Assembly (NCBI RefSeq): GCF_002210435.1
Contig: NZ_MZMV01000001.1
Span: 1-64,000 of the forward strand
Length of the DNA: 64,000 nt
DNA from: Micromonospora wenchangensis
GTDB lineage: Bacteria; Actinomycetota; Actinomycetes; Mycobacteriales; Micromonosporaceae
Reading direction: 5' to 3'
In this document: in pieces, positions 46,115-56,000 of the stretch
Numbering within the stretch: the first letter of the stretch is position 1
Layout of the letters: each line of letters begins with the position of its first letter
The notes under the pieces: model-generated
Databases searched by the model: none
Seen by the model: only the letters and a program-made list of their open reading frames with translations
Told to the model about the DNA's origin: nothing
Made by a program: the position numbers and the translations under genes

Positions 46115-47443
46115 ATGCTGCTGAGTTTCCGCTTCGCCAACCACCGCTCGTTCCGTGCCGAGCAGCAGCTCAACCTCATGCCCGCCTACGGCGACGGTGA
46201 CGAGGCGGGCGAGTCCGCTCCGCAGGCTGTCCCGGTCGTCGGTGTGTTCGGCGCCAACGCCTCCGGCAAGTCCAACGCTCTGGGCGCGTTGACGTACATG
46301 CGGGAGATGGCGGTGGGGTCGGACCGGGCCGTCGAACCCGGTGAAAGGCTGTCCCGAGAGCCGTTCCGGCTGGATGTCAGCGCTATTGCCCAGCCATCCC
46401 GCTACGTCGTCGATCTGCTGCTCGGCGGGACACGGCACACCTACGGTTTCGTCGTCAATGACGCACGGGTGTCGGAGGAGTGGCTCTACCACTATCCGGT
46501 GGGACGCAAACGGCGCGTCTTCGAACGCGACGGGGACGAGTTCTCCTGGGGCGAGGAGTCCGGCCGTCGGGGCGACCTGGGACAGATCGCGGGCATCACC
46601 GCGCCGACCGCCCTCTTCCTCAGCACCGTTGCCCGATTCGGCCACAGCCGCCCGGAACCCGATCCGGCGAATCCGCAGCCGCTGCACGACACCTACCGCT
46701 GGTTCTACCTCGCCAACCGGGGGGCCGACTCGTCCCTCGGGCCGTCCGTCCTGCTGGACAACAGCAGGGCTGACGCTCAGCGGCTTCGTCACCTCGTCGT
46801 CGACCTGTTGAGGGCTGCCGACGTGGGCATCGTCGATCTGGTGCTCCTACCCGAACGGATCAACTTTGATCACGTCTTTCCCGAACACACATTCCACGGC
46901 CTGGCCGCACGGCTGAGAGCTGGGTCCGAGGCGCTGATACCGCATCGCATCCAGTTCGCCCACCAGGGCCCGCAGGGCATGGCGCTGCTCGGCCTCCAGG
47001 ACCAGTCCACCGGCACCCGCCAGCTCCTCACCCTGGGGCTGCGTGCTGCCGAGGTGCTCGGCACCGGAGCCACGATGCTGGTCGACGAGATCGACGCGAG
47101 CCTGCATCCGATCCTGACCGCCAAGCTGATCAGCCTGTTCCGCAGCCCGAAGGCCAATCCCCTGGGCAGCCAACTCATCTTCACCAGTCACGATGCCGCG
47201 TTGCTCGGCACCCTCGATGCGGAGGAGATCCTGCGCCGTGACGAGATCTGGTTCGTGGAGAAGGACGACGAAGGCGCTTCCTCGCTGTATCCGTTGACCG
47301 ACTTCAAGCCCCGCAAGGAAGGCGAGAACCGTCAGCGCCGCTACCTGAACGGCAACTACGGTGCGGTCCCCAACCTGTCCAATCACCTGTTCGAGCAGGC
47401 CCTGGCAACCCGTGGAGACTCGGATGACGCCGCGACGCGGTGA
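46115..47443 (+). CDS. AAA_15/AAA_21 ATPase (AbiLi-like)
   Basis: A 442-residue ABC/SMC-type ATPase. It opens LLSFRFANHRSFRAEQQLN, with Walker A GANASGKS (46-53), signature-like QSTGTRQLLTLGLRA, Walker B MLVDEIDASLHP and the switch block LIFTSHDAALL. Such ATPases pair with RloB or OLD/TOPRIM-type nucleases in abortive infection (AbiL, PARIS, OLD). ATG 46115 begins the conserved domain. It overlaps the RloB gene by 20 bases. On the plus strand, opposite to the BREX genes around it, so it is an independent unit, probably inserted. Confidence 0.9.
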   Translation: MLLSFRFANHRSFRAEQQLNLMPAYGDGDEAGESAPQAVPVVGVFGANASGKSNALGALTYMREMAVGSDRAVEPGERLSREPFRLDVSAIAQPSRYVVDLLLGGTRHTYGFVVNDARVSEEWLYHYPVGRKRRVFERDGDEFSWGEESGRRGDLGQIAGITAPTALFLSTVARFGHSRPEPDPANPQPLHDTYRWFYLANRGADSSLGPSVLLDNSRADAQRLRHLVVDLLRAADVGIVDLVLLPERINFDHVFPEHTFHGLAARLRAGSEALIPHRIQFAHQGPQGMALLGLQDQSTGTRQLLTLGLRAAEVLGTGATMLVDEIDASLHPILTAKLISLFRSPKANPLGSQLIFTSHDAALLGTLDAEEILRRDEIWFVEKDDEGASSLYPLTDFKPRKEGENRQRRYLNGNYGAVPNLSNHLFEQALATRGDSDDAATR

Positions 47444-48026
47444 CCGACGAACGTCCGACCCGGTGCGCTCCGGTCGAGGTCGGGAGACCAACCTCCGACG
47501 ACGCCCGGCGAGCCGGGAACAGCGGACAACCGTGCTGATCGCCACCAACGGCGAATCCACCGAACGGGACTACTTCAACGGGCTCAAGCAGGAGCCGTGG
47601 GTACGACCGCGGTTGGTCGTCGTGGCGGAACGCGGCTCCCCGGTGAACGTGGTGCGAGGTGCAGCGCGTCGGCGAGAGCGCGACGACTTCGACGAGGCGT
47701 GGGCCGTCTGCGATGTCGACGACTTCGCCACCGAGCCGGCGGCGCGCGAAGCCGTCGACTCCGACGTGAAGCTGGCGTGGTCCAACCCGTGTTTCGAGGT
47801 GTGGCTGCTGCTGCACTACGAGAGCTGCACCCGGTTCGTGGAGAACGCGAAGCGGGCCCGGGACCTGTTGCGGGCTCACGATCCCGACTGGGACAAGACG
47901 GCACTCGACTTCGCCAAGTTCCGCGACCGGATCGAGGACGCCCGCCGCCGGGCGGAGGGCCTCGATCCGGCCCCGGAGGGCAACCCGTCCACCTCTGTCG
48001 GGCAGATCATCGACATGCTTCGCTGA
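47424..48026 (+). CDS. RloB-family protein (AbiLii-like)
   Basis: A 200-residue RloB-like protein. The acidic motif block TNGESTERDYFNGLK, then WAVCDVDDFATE and SNPCFEVWLLLHYES are family hallmarks and recall the TOPRIM-like metal site. It is predicted to be the nuclease effector controlled by the ATPase. ATG 47424 has GGAG nearby and lies inside the ATPase 3' end, indicating coupling. It is convergent with the HNH gene, only three bases between stops. Confidence 0.88.
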   Translation: MTPRRGDRRTSDPVRSGRGRETNLRRRPASREQRTTVLIATNGESTERDYFNGLKQEPWVRPRLVVVAERGSPVNVVRGAARRRERDDFDEAWAVCDVDDFATEPAAREAVDSDVKLAWSNPCFEVWLLLHYESCTRFVENAKRARDLLRAHDPDWDKTALDFAKFRDRIEDARRRAEGLDPAPEGNPSTSVGQIIDMLR

Positions 48027-48029
48027 TCG

Positions 48030-49508
48030 CTAGTCGGCCCTACCGCAGAACCGCCGATGGTGTCGGAGGTTCTCCCGCCCGATCGGGTGTTCCGCGTGCA
48101 GCCGCAGCTTGCCGATCTTCTTGCCGTCGGCGGTCCACCGGACGACGAGGTCGTTGTCGACGAAGATGGCGAACCCATCGAACTGGACGTGGTGGTTCGG
48201 GCAGAGGCAGAGCATGTTGTCGATCTGGTCCAGACCCTCGTGAGGTCTGCCCAACCCTCTGATGTGAGCGGCTTCGCTGTAGAAACCGCGCCTGGTCACC
48301 AGCCGGATATCACAGACCTGACAACGGTGCCTGTGGAGTCGCTTGACCTTCTCGGCGACAGCCGAACTGCGAATGATGCGGTCGATGCTCACCTTGCGTC
48401 GCCGTGCCGGCCCCTGATCACCCGGCTCCGGACGGACGGTCTCCTCGTCGTCCAGCACTCCGGCCGCCGAGTCGTAGCCAGCGAGCCCCACCTCTGCGAG
48501 GAACTTCGCCCGATCGATGTCGTCCGGCAGCGCGGTCGACAGCACCGCTACCGCGCGGCCCCGGGTCTCCGAATCACCGAACAGAGCCGTCGCCGCCGGG
48601 GTCAGGGAGACTTCACCCACGGCACGGGTCCCGGATGCCCGACCCGCGTGGAAGGCGGAAGGGTCGACTTCCCAGAGTTCACCCCGGCTGACGACCTCCC
48701 ACAGCCCACTGGTCCGCAGGTCCGAAGAGGGCTCCGCACCGTACTGCTGAAGGATCGACTCAAGGCGGGACCCGGGGTGGGGTGGTTCGGCAGGTCGGCC
48801 TTGCGCGATGGCGATCTGCCCGATGTGCCAGAGCACGGTCAGGGGCAGGCGCCTGGCTGCCGGGTCCTCGTCGTCCCGACGACAGGCATCGGCGAGGCGC
48901 TCCAAAGCCTTGAACAACCGTTTACCGTTCAGCGTGCGAGGAGGGGTGGTGATGGAGGCGGGCCTGCGGGGCAGTATTCCCGCTTCGGCCAGCATCGGCG
49001 CGAGCGCGCCGTACTCGGCAGGACCGACCAGGGTGATACTCCGCAGCGGAACGCCCAGCCCGAGCTGATGCAGGATCGGTGCGGCAGGAATCGGCCGCTT
49101 GAGGCGCTCGATGTCCCCGAGGGCCACCATGTGCTCCCAGGTCTGCCCGTCCTCTGCGGCCCCCCAGATCCACTTGGCCGCAGCCGGGTTGTGCATCAGG
49201 TGCAGGATCCTGGCCCGCGCGATGAACGCCTTCTCGGCATAGAAGAGCACCTCATCACCGACCCGCCGGTCACGCAGCGCCCGCGCCTTGTAGTTGTTCA
49301 CCTGGCTGGTCGGCGTCGACCCCCAGAAGCGCCCGACACCGTCCGGGTAGAGCGCGGTGAGGGCGGCCAAGTCGGGACCAAGCTCGGCCGCGATATCCCT
49401 CAGCCGGATCCCCCGCACGATGGAGTGCTTGAAGTTCTCCTCTCCCTTGTCCTTGCGACTGCCGCGCGGCTGCAGAACCAGTTGCAGCGTTCCGGTGGCA
49501 TTCACCAT
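48030..49508 (-). CDS. HNH endonuclease downstream of pglX
   Basis: A 492-residue nuclease if started at ATG 49508, where GAGGAGAG lies ten bases upstream. A GTG at 49562 overlapping the pglX stop is the alternative. The N-terminal part (QVNNYKARALRDRRVGDEVLFYAEKA, ARILHLMHNPAAAKWIWG) looks like a PUA/EVE-type reader fold. The C-terminal part is a zinc HNH domain: CQVCDIRL, SEAAHIRGLGRPHEG, NMLCLCPNHHVQFD. This layout is that of modification-dependent (type IV) restriction enzymes. It probably shares transcription with pglW-pglX. Confidence 0.85.
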   Translation of the reverse strand: MVNATGTLQLVLQPRGSRKDKGEENFKHSIVRGIRLRDIAAELGPDLAALTALYPDGVGRFWGSTPTSQVNNYKARALRDRRVGDEVLFYAEKAFIARARILHLMHNPAAAKWIWGAAEDGQTWEHMVALGDIERLKRPIPAAPILHQLGLGVPLRSITLVGPAEYGALAPMLAEAGILPRRPASITTPPRTLNGKRLFKALERLADACRRDDEDPAARRLPLTVLWHIGQIAIAQGRPAEPPHPGSRLESILQQYGAEPSSDLRTSGLWEVVSRGELWEVDPSAFHAGRASGTRAVGEVSLTPAATALFGDSETRGRAVAVLSTALPDDIDRAKFLAEVGLAGYDSAAGVLDDEETVRPEPGDQGPARRRKVSIDRIIRSSAVAEKVKRLHRHRCQVCDIRLVTRRGFYSEAAHIRGLGRPHEGLDQIDNMLCLCPNHHVQFDGFAIFVDNDLVVRWTADGKKIGKLRLHAEHPIGRENLRHHRRFCGRAD

Positions 49509-49558
49509 TCGGTCCGTACTCTCCTCGATGTCTCGTTCGTCGTGGGCAGCCAGCGGCC

Positions 49559-52500
49559 TCACGCCGACGCCATAGTTGCGGATGCGCCTCGCAGCGTTGT
49601 CAGCTCAGTGCGGTCCGCGCCGAGCTGCGACAGTTCGGCATCGACGAGGTCGGTGAAGAACTGAGCCGGCGAACCCGGGAAGTCGGGGCGCTCGCCGCTG
49701 TGCCACTGGTGCAGCCAGGGCTCCAGCTCGGCGATGCCGGCAAGCAACGGCAGCAGCTGTTCCGGCCGCCAGGCCGCCTGGAGCTTACGGTCCAGGTAAA
49801 CGGTCGCCAGCGCCTGGGCCTGGGCGAGGTGGTCCCACCCGGCCCAGCCGAGCAGCTCCGTGCCGTCGTTGTTCCGGCCCGCCTTCGGGTACGAGATGAA
49901 CCGCTCCTTCGGCACGTCGAGCTTGCCCCGCGCCCGCCAGTACGACGGCTTGGCGAAGTCGGCCGAGGTGTACTTCGGCGGCACGTCGATCTGCACGCTC
50001 TCGCCCGCATCCTCCAGCCGCTGCTGCGCCCAGGTGCGCTCCCACTGCATCCGCTTGCGCAGCCCCGACGGTTTGTAGCGGTAGATCGGGAGGTAGGGCA
50101 CGTGCTCGTCGGCGACCAGCTTGGCGAGGGTCTTCGTCAGGTCGTAGTCGTCGCGGCCGACCCACAACTCCAGCACCGACCGGAAGTCGTCGTCGTGGCG
50201 CACCCGGTCGGCGAGCTGCGCGACCGACTGCGGCACCGGCCGGTCACCCCACAGCTCGGGAGCCTCCAACCGGTCGAGCAGCCAGTCCCGCAGGGCCTTG
50301 GCCTGCATGGCGTCCCAGCCCTCGGTGGCCCACCGCCGCTTGCACTCCGGCCGTTCGATCAACGCGATGTTGCGATCCGCCTCGATCACCTCGATCCGCC
50401 GCTGCACCAGCGCCCGGTAATCCTCCGACCAGTGCGCCGGCAGCTCGGTGATCGGCGTCGACCCGTGCCGCGCGAACCACTGCGTCTCCACCTCACCGGC
50501 CGCCATCCTCCGCGCCAGCACGATCTCGAACGCCCGCTCCCCCAGCGTGATCTCTGGTGGCTCCGCGCAGGTAAGGTCATCCTTGAGGAGCCCGTAGAGC
50601 CGGTAGACCTCCCAGTCCAACTCCTCCTGCACCGCGATCATCCGAGCCCGGGTCAGGTCGTAGTCGTGATGCGCCGAACGCAACCGCTCCCGGGTCGGCA
50701 CCCCTCCCTCCGCGACCGCCGCCGGGCTCAGGCCGGCAAGCCGCTGCGCCAGCGAGTCGAGCACCCGCGCCCGCTCCACCGGGTACGCCTCCGGCAACGG
50801 AAACTCCTGCAGCTTCGTCCCGGTGAACTCGTAGAACCGCTCCCACTCCTGCGACTTGAAGCCTTCGTTCACGCCTTGGCTGCCCTTGTTATGGCTGACC
50901 TGCTTGAGCCAGAAGCAGGCGGTCGAACTGTTCAGCACTCCGAGCAGTCGCAGATGATCATCCCCCGTCGCCCCCTCCGGCAACTTGATCACCGGTGCGT
51001 GACGGTTGAAGATTTTCCCGCCACGGTCCAGCACGAAGTGGTTGTGCGTCGCAACGAAAACAAAGGCCAGCGAGAGTGGTGAGATAAGACGCGACGAATA
51101 GTTTTCAAGATGCTCGAACCACTTCTTGCCTTTTGCTTCCATCGTCTGCCCGAAGATAACCCGCGCCTTCAGTGTGGTGCGAACCCCCCAAAGATGGCGC
51201 ACAACGGGGCTTTCCTCATCAACGACACATCGATGGACAACGTCCGAATAGGGCGAGCGGGCCGCCAGCGGCCCGTCGATCAAATAATCCCTGACGTGCT
51301 CACCTGTAACGAAAGTCTCTACAAAGTCCCCTTCGCCCAGCCTGCGGGCAGCGGACAAGTTCGGAAGGAGCCATGCATCGTCTTCGCCAAGCACCGTGGT
51401 TCTTCCAATGGACCCAATCGCGTCAGCCATCCGCGCTGTCGAGCCGAGTGCCTTCATCAACTGTTGAGCACCGCCCCCTGACAAACTCCAGGGATAAGAT
51501 TCCAACTGCCATCGAGGGACATCTCCAACGCTGACCCAATTGGACTCTGAGCCATGCTGGTCGATTTGCCGCACAATCGACAACCACACAAGTCCGCAGG
51601 CAGGGTCATCGGGCTGCCCTGGCTCGCCCCGTACACCGAGCACGGTTCGTATCTTTTCGGATCGCCGTCGGTCCTTAGCTCTACCGATCAAGATGACTGT
51701 CGGCGTGCCGTGGCCAGGAATGTATGCGCCGGAAGTGTCGATGACCTCGCTCAACTCTACCTTATGCGCAAAGTAATCCTCAATCAGTTTCTTGCCGAAT
51801 TCGCGCTTCATGAAGGCGTTACCCGTGATCTGGCCGACGTGACCCGCTCCCTCACCGTGCTCGTCGCCACGCCGGGCCAGGTCGAAGAAGCGCTTGGCGA
51901 ACGGCACCGTCAGCGCGTACTGCCGATGGCAGACGTCGGGGTAGATGTCACGGTAGAGCTTGTTGCGGGCCGAGTCCGCTACCGTGATGTACGGCGGATT
52001 GCCGACCACCACCGTGTACTGCCCCTCGCGCAGGTAGTCGGCGAGCACGTCGGCGTCCTCGGTCACGTACGCGAAGGCGTCCCCGCCCTCCAGCTCTGCG
52101 ATCAGGTCTCCCTGGTGCCGAGACTTCCGCCCCCACTGCAGCAGCGAGTCGCCGGTCGCCACCCGCACCGTCCAGGCCGGGGTACGTTCCAGTGAGGTCA
52201 GCCCGCACTCCTTCATCGCCGCCACCAGCAGCCGGAAGCGGGCGATGGCCACCGCGAACGGGTTGATGTCCACCCCGGTGACCTGCCCGAGCGCCCGCTC
52301 GACCAGCACCCGGATGTCCGTCGCCGGTTCCCGCTCCCGCCACTTGCGCACCAGCCGGTCGAACGCGCCGAGCAGGAAGTGCCCCGAGCCGCACGTCGGG
52401 TCGATGACGGAGGTGTCCGGCAGGCCGAATTCCTTCACCGCCGGCTCGAACGTCCGGTCGAGGATGAACTTCTCGACGAAATCCGGCGTCTGCAGCAGCG

Positions 52501-53074
52501 CGTACGTCTTCTTCGCGTGCGTCGACAGGTCCTGGTAGAGGTCGCCGAGGAAGCGGGTGTCGAGGTCGTCGACCCGCAGCGACACCAGACCCGGCCCGCG
52601 CCGGAAGAACTCCGACAGCCGCTCGGCCGCCTCGCCGGAGATGTCGAACCGCCACACCGGGTTGTGCTCGTCGAAGATCTTGCCGGTGGCCTTGAGCGTG
52701 CGCAGATAGTCGAACGCCTCGCGCAGCCACTCCCGGTCGTTGTGCCGGGGGTTGTCGATCAGGTGCTGCTGGCGGTGCTGCATCGCCCGCTCGGCCGGCG
52801 CGGCCGGCTCCGGGCCGCCGATCCACAGCGGCTCGACCAACGCGTTGTCCTCGCAGAAGCGCACGAAGACGCAGCCCAGCACCCACGCCACCGCCGCCTG
52901 GTCGAGGACGTCGTCCAACCAGGTCTCGAAGGTGCCCGCCGTACGCCGCGCCGTGGTCGCCTGCGCGTGTTCCTTGCGCAGCGACGACTCCAGCTCGGAG
53001 TCCCGGGCGACCTGCCCACGCAGGTCGTCGGTGAGGGTGGTGACCTGGGCCTGCAGGGCTCTGAGGGGGATCAT
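49559..53074 (-). CDS. pglX: BREX type 2 adenine-specific methyltransferase PglX
   Basis: A 1,171-residue N6-adenine methyltransferase. SAM motif I is DPTCGSGHFLLG (225-236) and the catalytic NPPY is 359-362. The region after this, about residues 415-735, is the likely target-recognition part and has clearly lower GC than its flanks. ATG 53074 overlaps the pglW stop by four bases (ATGA) and is preceded by AGAGGAA; the longer frame from 53131 runs into pglW. PglX marks host DNA in BREX; in Pgl it was proposed to methylate phage DNA. Confidence 0.95.
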   Translation of the reverse strand: MIPLRALQAQVTTLTDDLRGQVARDSELESSLRKEHAQATTARRTAGTFETWLDDVLDQAAVAWVLGCVFVRFCEDNALVEPLWIGGPEPAAPAERAMQHRQQHLIDNPRHNDREWLREAFDYLRTLKATGKIFDEHNPVWRFDISGEAAERLSEFFRRGPGLVSLRVDDLDTRFLGDLYQDLSTHAKKTYALLQTPDFVEKFILDRTFEPAVKEFGLPDTSVIDPTCGSGHFLLGAFDRLVRKWREREPATDIRVLVERALGQVTGVDINPFAVAIARFRLLVAAMKECGLTSLERTPAWTVRVATGDSLLQWGRKSRHQGDLIAELEGGDAFAYVTEDADVLADYLREGQYTVVVGNPPYITVADSARNKLYRDIYPDVCHRQYALTVPFAKRFFDLARRGDEHGEGAGHVGQITGNAFMKREFGKKLIEDYFAHKVELSEVIDTSGAYIPGHGTPTVILIGRAKDRRRSEKIRTVLGVRGEPGQPDDPACGLVWLSIVRQIDQHGSESNWVSVGDVPRWQLESYPWSLSGGGAQQLMKALGSTARMADAIGSIGRTTVLGEDDAWLLPNLSAARRLGEGDFVETFVTGEHVRDYLIDGPLAARSPYSDVVHRCVVDEESPVVRHLWGVRTTLKARVIFGQTMEAKGKKWFEHLENYSSRLISPLSLAFVFVATHNHFVLDRGGKIFNRHAPVIKLPEGATGDDHLRLLGVLNSSTACFWLKQVSHNKGSQGVNEGFKSQEWERFYEFTGTKLQEFPLPEAYPVERARVLDSLAQRLAGLSPAAVAEGGVPTRERLRSAHHDYDLTRARMIAVQEELDWEVYRLYGLLKDDLTCAEPPEITLGERAFEIVLARRMAAGEVETQWFARHGSTPITELPAHWSEDYRALVQRRIEVIEADRNIALIERPECKRRWATEGWDAMQAKALRDWLLDRLEAPELWGDRPVPQSVAQLADRVRHDDDFRSVLELWVGRDDYDLTKTLAKLVADEHVPYLPIYRYKPSGLRKRMQWERTWAQQRLEDAGESVQIDVPPKYTSADFAKPSYWRARGKLDVPKERFISYPKAGRNNDGTELLGWAGWDHLAQAQALATVYLDRKLQAAWRPEQLLPLLAGIAELEPWLHQWHSGERPDFPGSPAQFFTDLVDAELSQLGADRTELTTLRGASATMASA

Positions 53075-56000
53075 CGGGGTGCGTTCCTCTTCTGCGGGGC
53101 GGGGGTGTCGCTCCACTGCTCGGGCAGCCACAGCGACTGGCTGGCCGGGGAGGTGAGCGGGAGTTGCCGGCCGTCGAGCAGCACCGGCTCGGTGCGGCGC
53201 ACCGGCACCAGCAGCAGCCGGGCGGCGGGACGCGGTCGGGTCGGGTCGGCCAGTTCCTGGATCAGCCGGAGCTGCTGGTAGCGGGCCAGCGGCGCGGCCT
53301 CGGTGATCAGCACCGGCCGGTCGGTCTCGGCGAGCAGTCGCTCGATCACCGGCATCACCTCGTGTTGGAACAGCTCCACCAGGGATCGGAAATCGGCGTC
53401 GGTGGGGATGCCCGTGTCGGCGTCGACGATCGTCTGCCAGGGGAAGCCGAGCGTCCGCAACCGCTGCAGCATGATCGCGGTGACGTCGACCTCGGTGAGG
53501 TCGTACCGGTCGAGCAGCGCCCGGCGGGCCTGGGCGGGCCGGCGGATCGAGGTGAGCACCACCAGGAAACCGTGCCGGTCGATGACCTCGGTGAGCCGTC
53601 GGCTGGTACGCGCGGCGGCGTCGGGCTCCAGGAGCGGGCCGATCGTGCTCAACGAGCGGGTCCCGGTCACCGAGGAGGCGTGCGTGGGCGGGGCGTACCG
53701 CTCCCGCGCCCCGTCCCAGAACAGCGGGATCTGCCGCAGCAGGTGGTCGAGCTGCGGACGCGGCGGCAGTTGCTCGGCGCGGGGGAACCGGGCGCGCACT
53801 CTGGCGCGTACCGTCTCGGGGTCGAGTTTCTGGCCGACCAGCGCGCCCGCGGCGAGGCGCAGCGCACGCTCGGCGGGCATCCCCGCCGGGTAGAGCTGGC
53901 CCTGCGCGTTGACGGCGGCCTCGCCGCCGCTGCCGGCGGCGGCGAGCTGCAGCAGCCGGGCGTCGCTCAGCGGCGGCATGCCGGCCGGCGGCGGCTCCAG
54001 CGCCCGCAGCTCCTCCACCGCACGGGCTCGGGTGGGCAGCGGGTCCGCGCCGGCCAGGGCGGCGGCCCGGCGACCCAGCCGGGTCACATACCCGAGCAGG
54101 TCATCAGCCGTACGCTCGGTGCCCGGGTCGTCGGGCTCCCGGCCGATCAGCACCGTGTCGCTGCCGCGCAGCCGGTGCATCGCCAGCCGGGCGTCGCCGC
54201 CCCGGGCCAGCTCGGTCTCGACGGCGGCCCGGACCAGGCCGATCGCCTGCGCGGTGCGTTTCGGTTCGGCCGTGTAGGAGCCCCGCGCGGCGATCAGCGC
54301 CTCGGCGACCTCCTCGGCGGAGGCCACCCCACCGCGCCCGTCGAGCAGCGCGACGATCTCGTCGCGCACCAGGGCAAGGGCGGGGTTCGGCTGCCAGTCC
54401 CGGGCGACGATCCGCTTGAGCAGGCGGGAGACGTCCGGCTGGTGCTTGCCGGTCACCCGGGCCACGTCCGACTGGGACGGCCAGCGCAGGTGGTTGCCGT
54501 CGGCGTCGGCGGCCTGGCCGAGCAGCACCTGCACCGCCGTGCGGTGCCAGGCGACCCGGCCGGTGGCCCCGGGCAGCAGGGTGGCGCAGAGCGCCTCCAC
54601 CCCCTGCGCGTAGGAGTGGACGGGAGCGACCGGTGTCGGCCCGGCGTCGAGCAGCTCGCGCAGCTCCCGGGTGCGGGCCAGGATCTCCTTGCGGGTGGCG
54701 TCCGGCACCCCCCGGGCCCGGGTCAGCGCCGACGGTTCGGCGGCCAGCAGCTCGCCCACCGTGGTGATGCCGAGCCGCTCCAGCGCCGACCGCGCCCGCG
54801 CGGTCAGCTCGGCCGCGTCCAACGGCGAGCTACGGCCCAGCGGAGCGAGCGTCCCGGTGTCGGTGGTGGCCACCGCCGGCTCCGGGATCTCCCGGAACAC
54901 CGCCCGCCAGGCGTCGGTCATCTCGTCGAGGGTGTCGAACCGGTCGGCGGTGTCCCGGGCGAGGGCCTTGGCGAAGAACGCGACGAGCCGGTCGGCGACC
55001 GACTGGTCGAAGGCGGCCGGGTCGAGGGTGACCTCGTCGGGGACGGTCACCGGGTTCGCGCCGTCACCCCAGCGGGGCAGGGTGCCCGTCGCCATCTCGT
55101 ACAGGGTCACGGCGGCGGCGAACCGCTCGGCGGCGGCGTCGAAACGCGGCCGGCCCGGCGTGCCGAGGAACGGGTCGAGATAGGCGGTGGTGCCGGCGGA
55201 AAGCTGGTCGGCGGGCACCCCCGCCAGCGAGAAGTCGAAAATGCACAGGTGCGGCTGCTTGTCCTTCGGGCGGGGCCGCGACGCCAGGTTGGCGGGCTTG
55301 ATGTCGCGGTGCCACACCCCCTGCCCGTCGAGGAACGCGACGATCTCCAGCAGGTCCCGGCCGTAGCGTTCCAGCAGGTCCAACGCCAGCCGGCCGCCGC
55401 GCAGATCCTCGGCCAGGGTGTGCTCGCCGGCGCTCTCCAGCAGCAGGGCGGTGCGGTTGCCGATCGTGATCGGCCCCTGCACCAGGGCGGCCACCCGCGA
55501 GTCGCGCAGCTTGTCGACGGTGTGCGCCTCGGCGGCGAACCGGTCGGCGTACTGCTCGTCCCGGGCCACCTTCAGCACCAGTTTGTCGCCCCCCTCGGAG
55601 GGCCCCTGAACGACGGAGAGAGCGATGGCGGTGGCGCCGCTGCCGATGTTGCCCAGCACGATGAGGCCACCGTCGAGCACGTCGCCCCGGTGCGCCTGCA
55701 GCGGGTCGACCACCGGCTCGGGTTCTGGGGCGGTCAGCTCCTCCCAGACCAGGTCGAGCCAGGTGAGGAACTCACTGACCCGCTTCATCCGCTGCGCCGG
55801 GTCACCCCGGGTCGCGTCGTAGACGGCCGACACCAGCGCGTACGGCATGCCGTCGGCCACCGCGTCGAGGTGCAGTCCCCCGTCGGCGACCGCCGCGACC
55901 AACTCCTCGGCGGAGGCTGCCGGCTCGGCCCCGGCGAAGATCCGGTAGGCCAGCGCGCCGAGTGAGAAAATGTCGAGCTGGTGGCCCGGCAACTCCTCCA

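Noticed and set aside
51184..51189. Run of six G on the coding strand of pglX as a phase-variation tract
   Set aside because: Streptomyces Pgl is known for phase variation at a G-tract in pglX, but six bases is too short to slip often, and similar runs occur throughout this GC-rich sequence.
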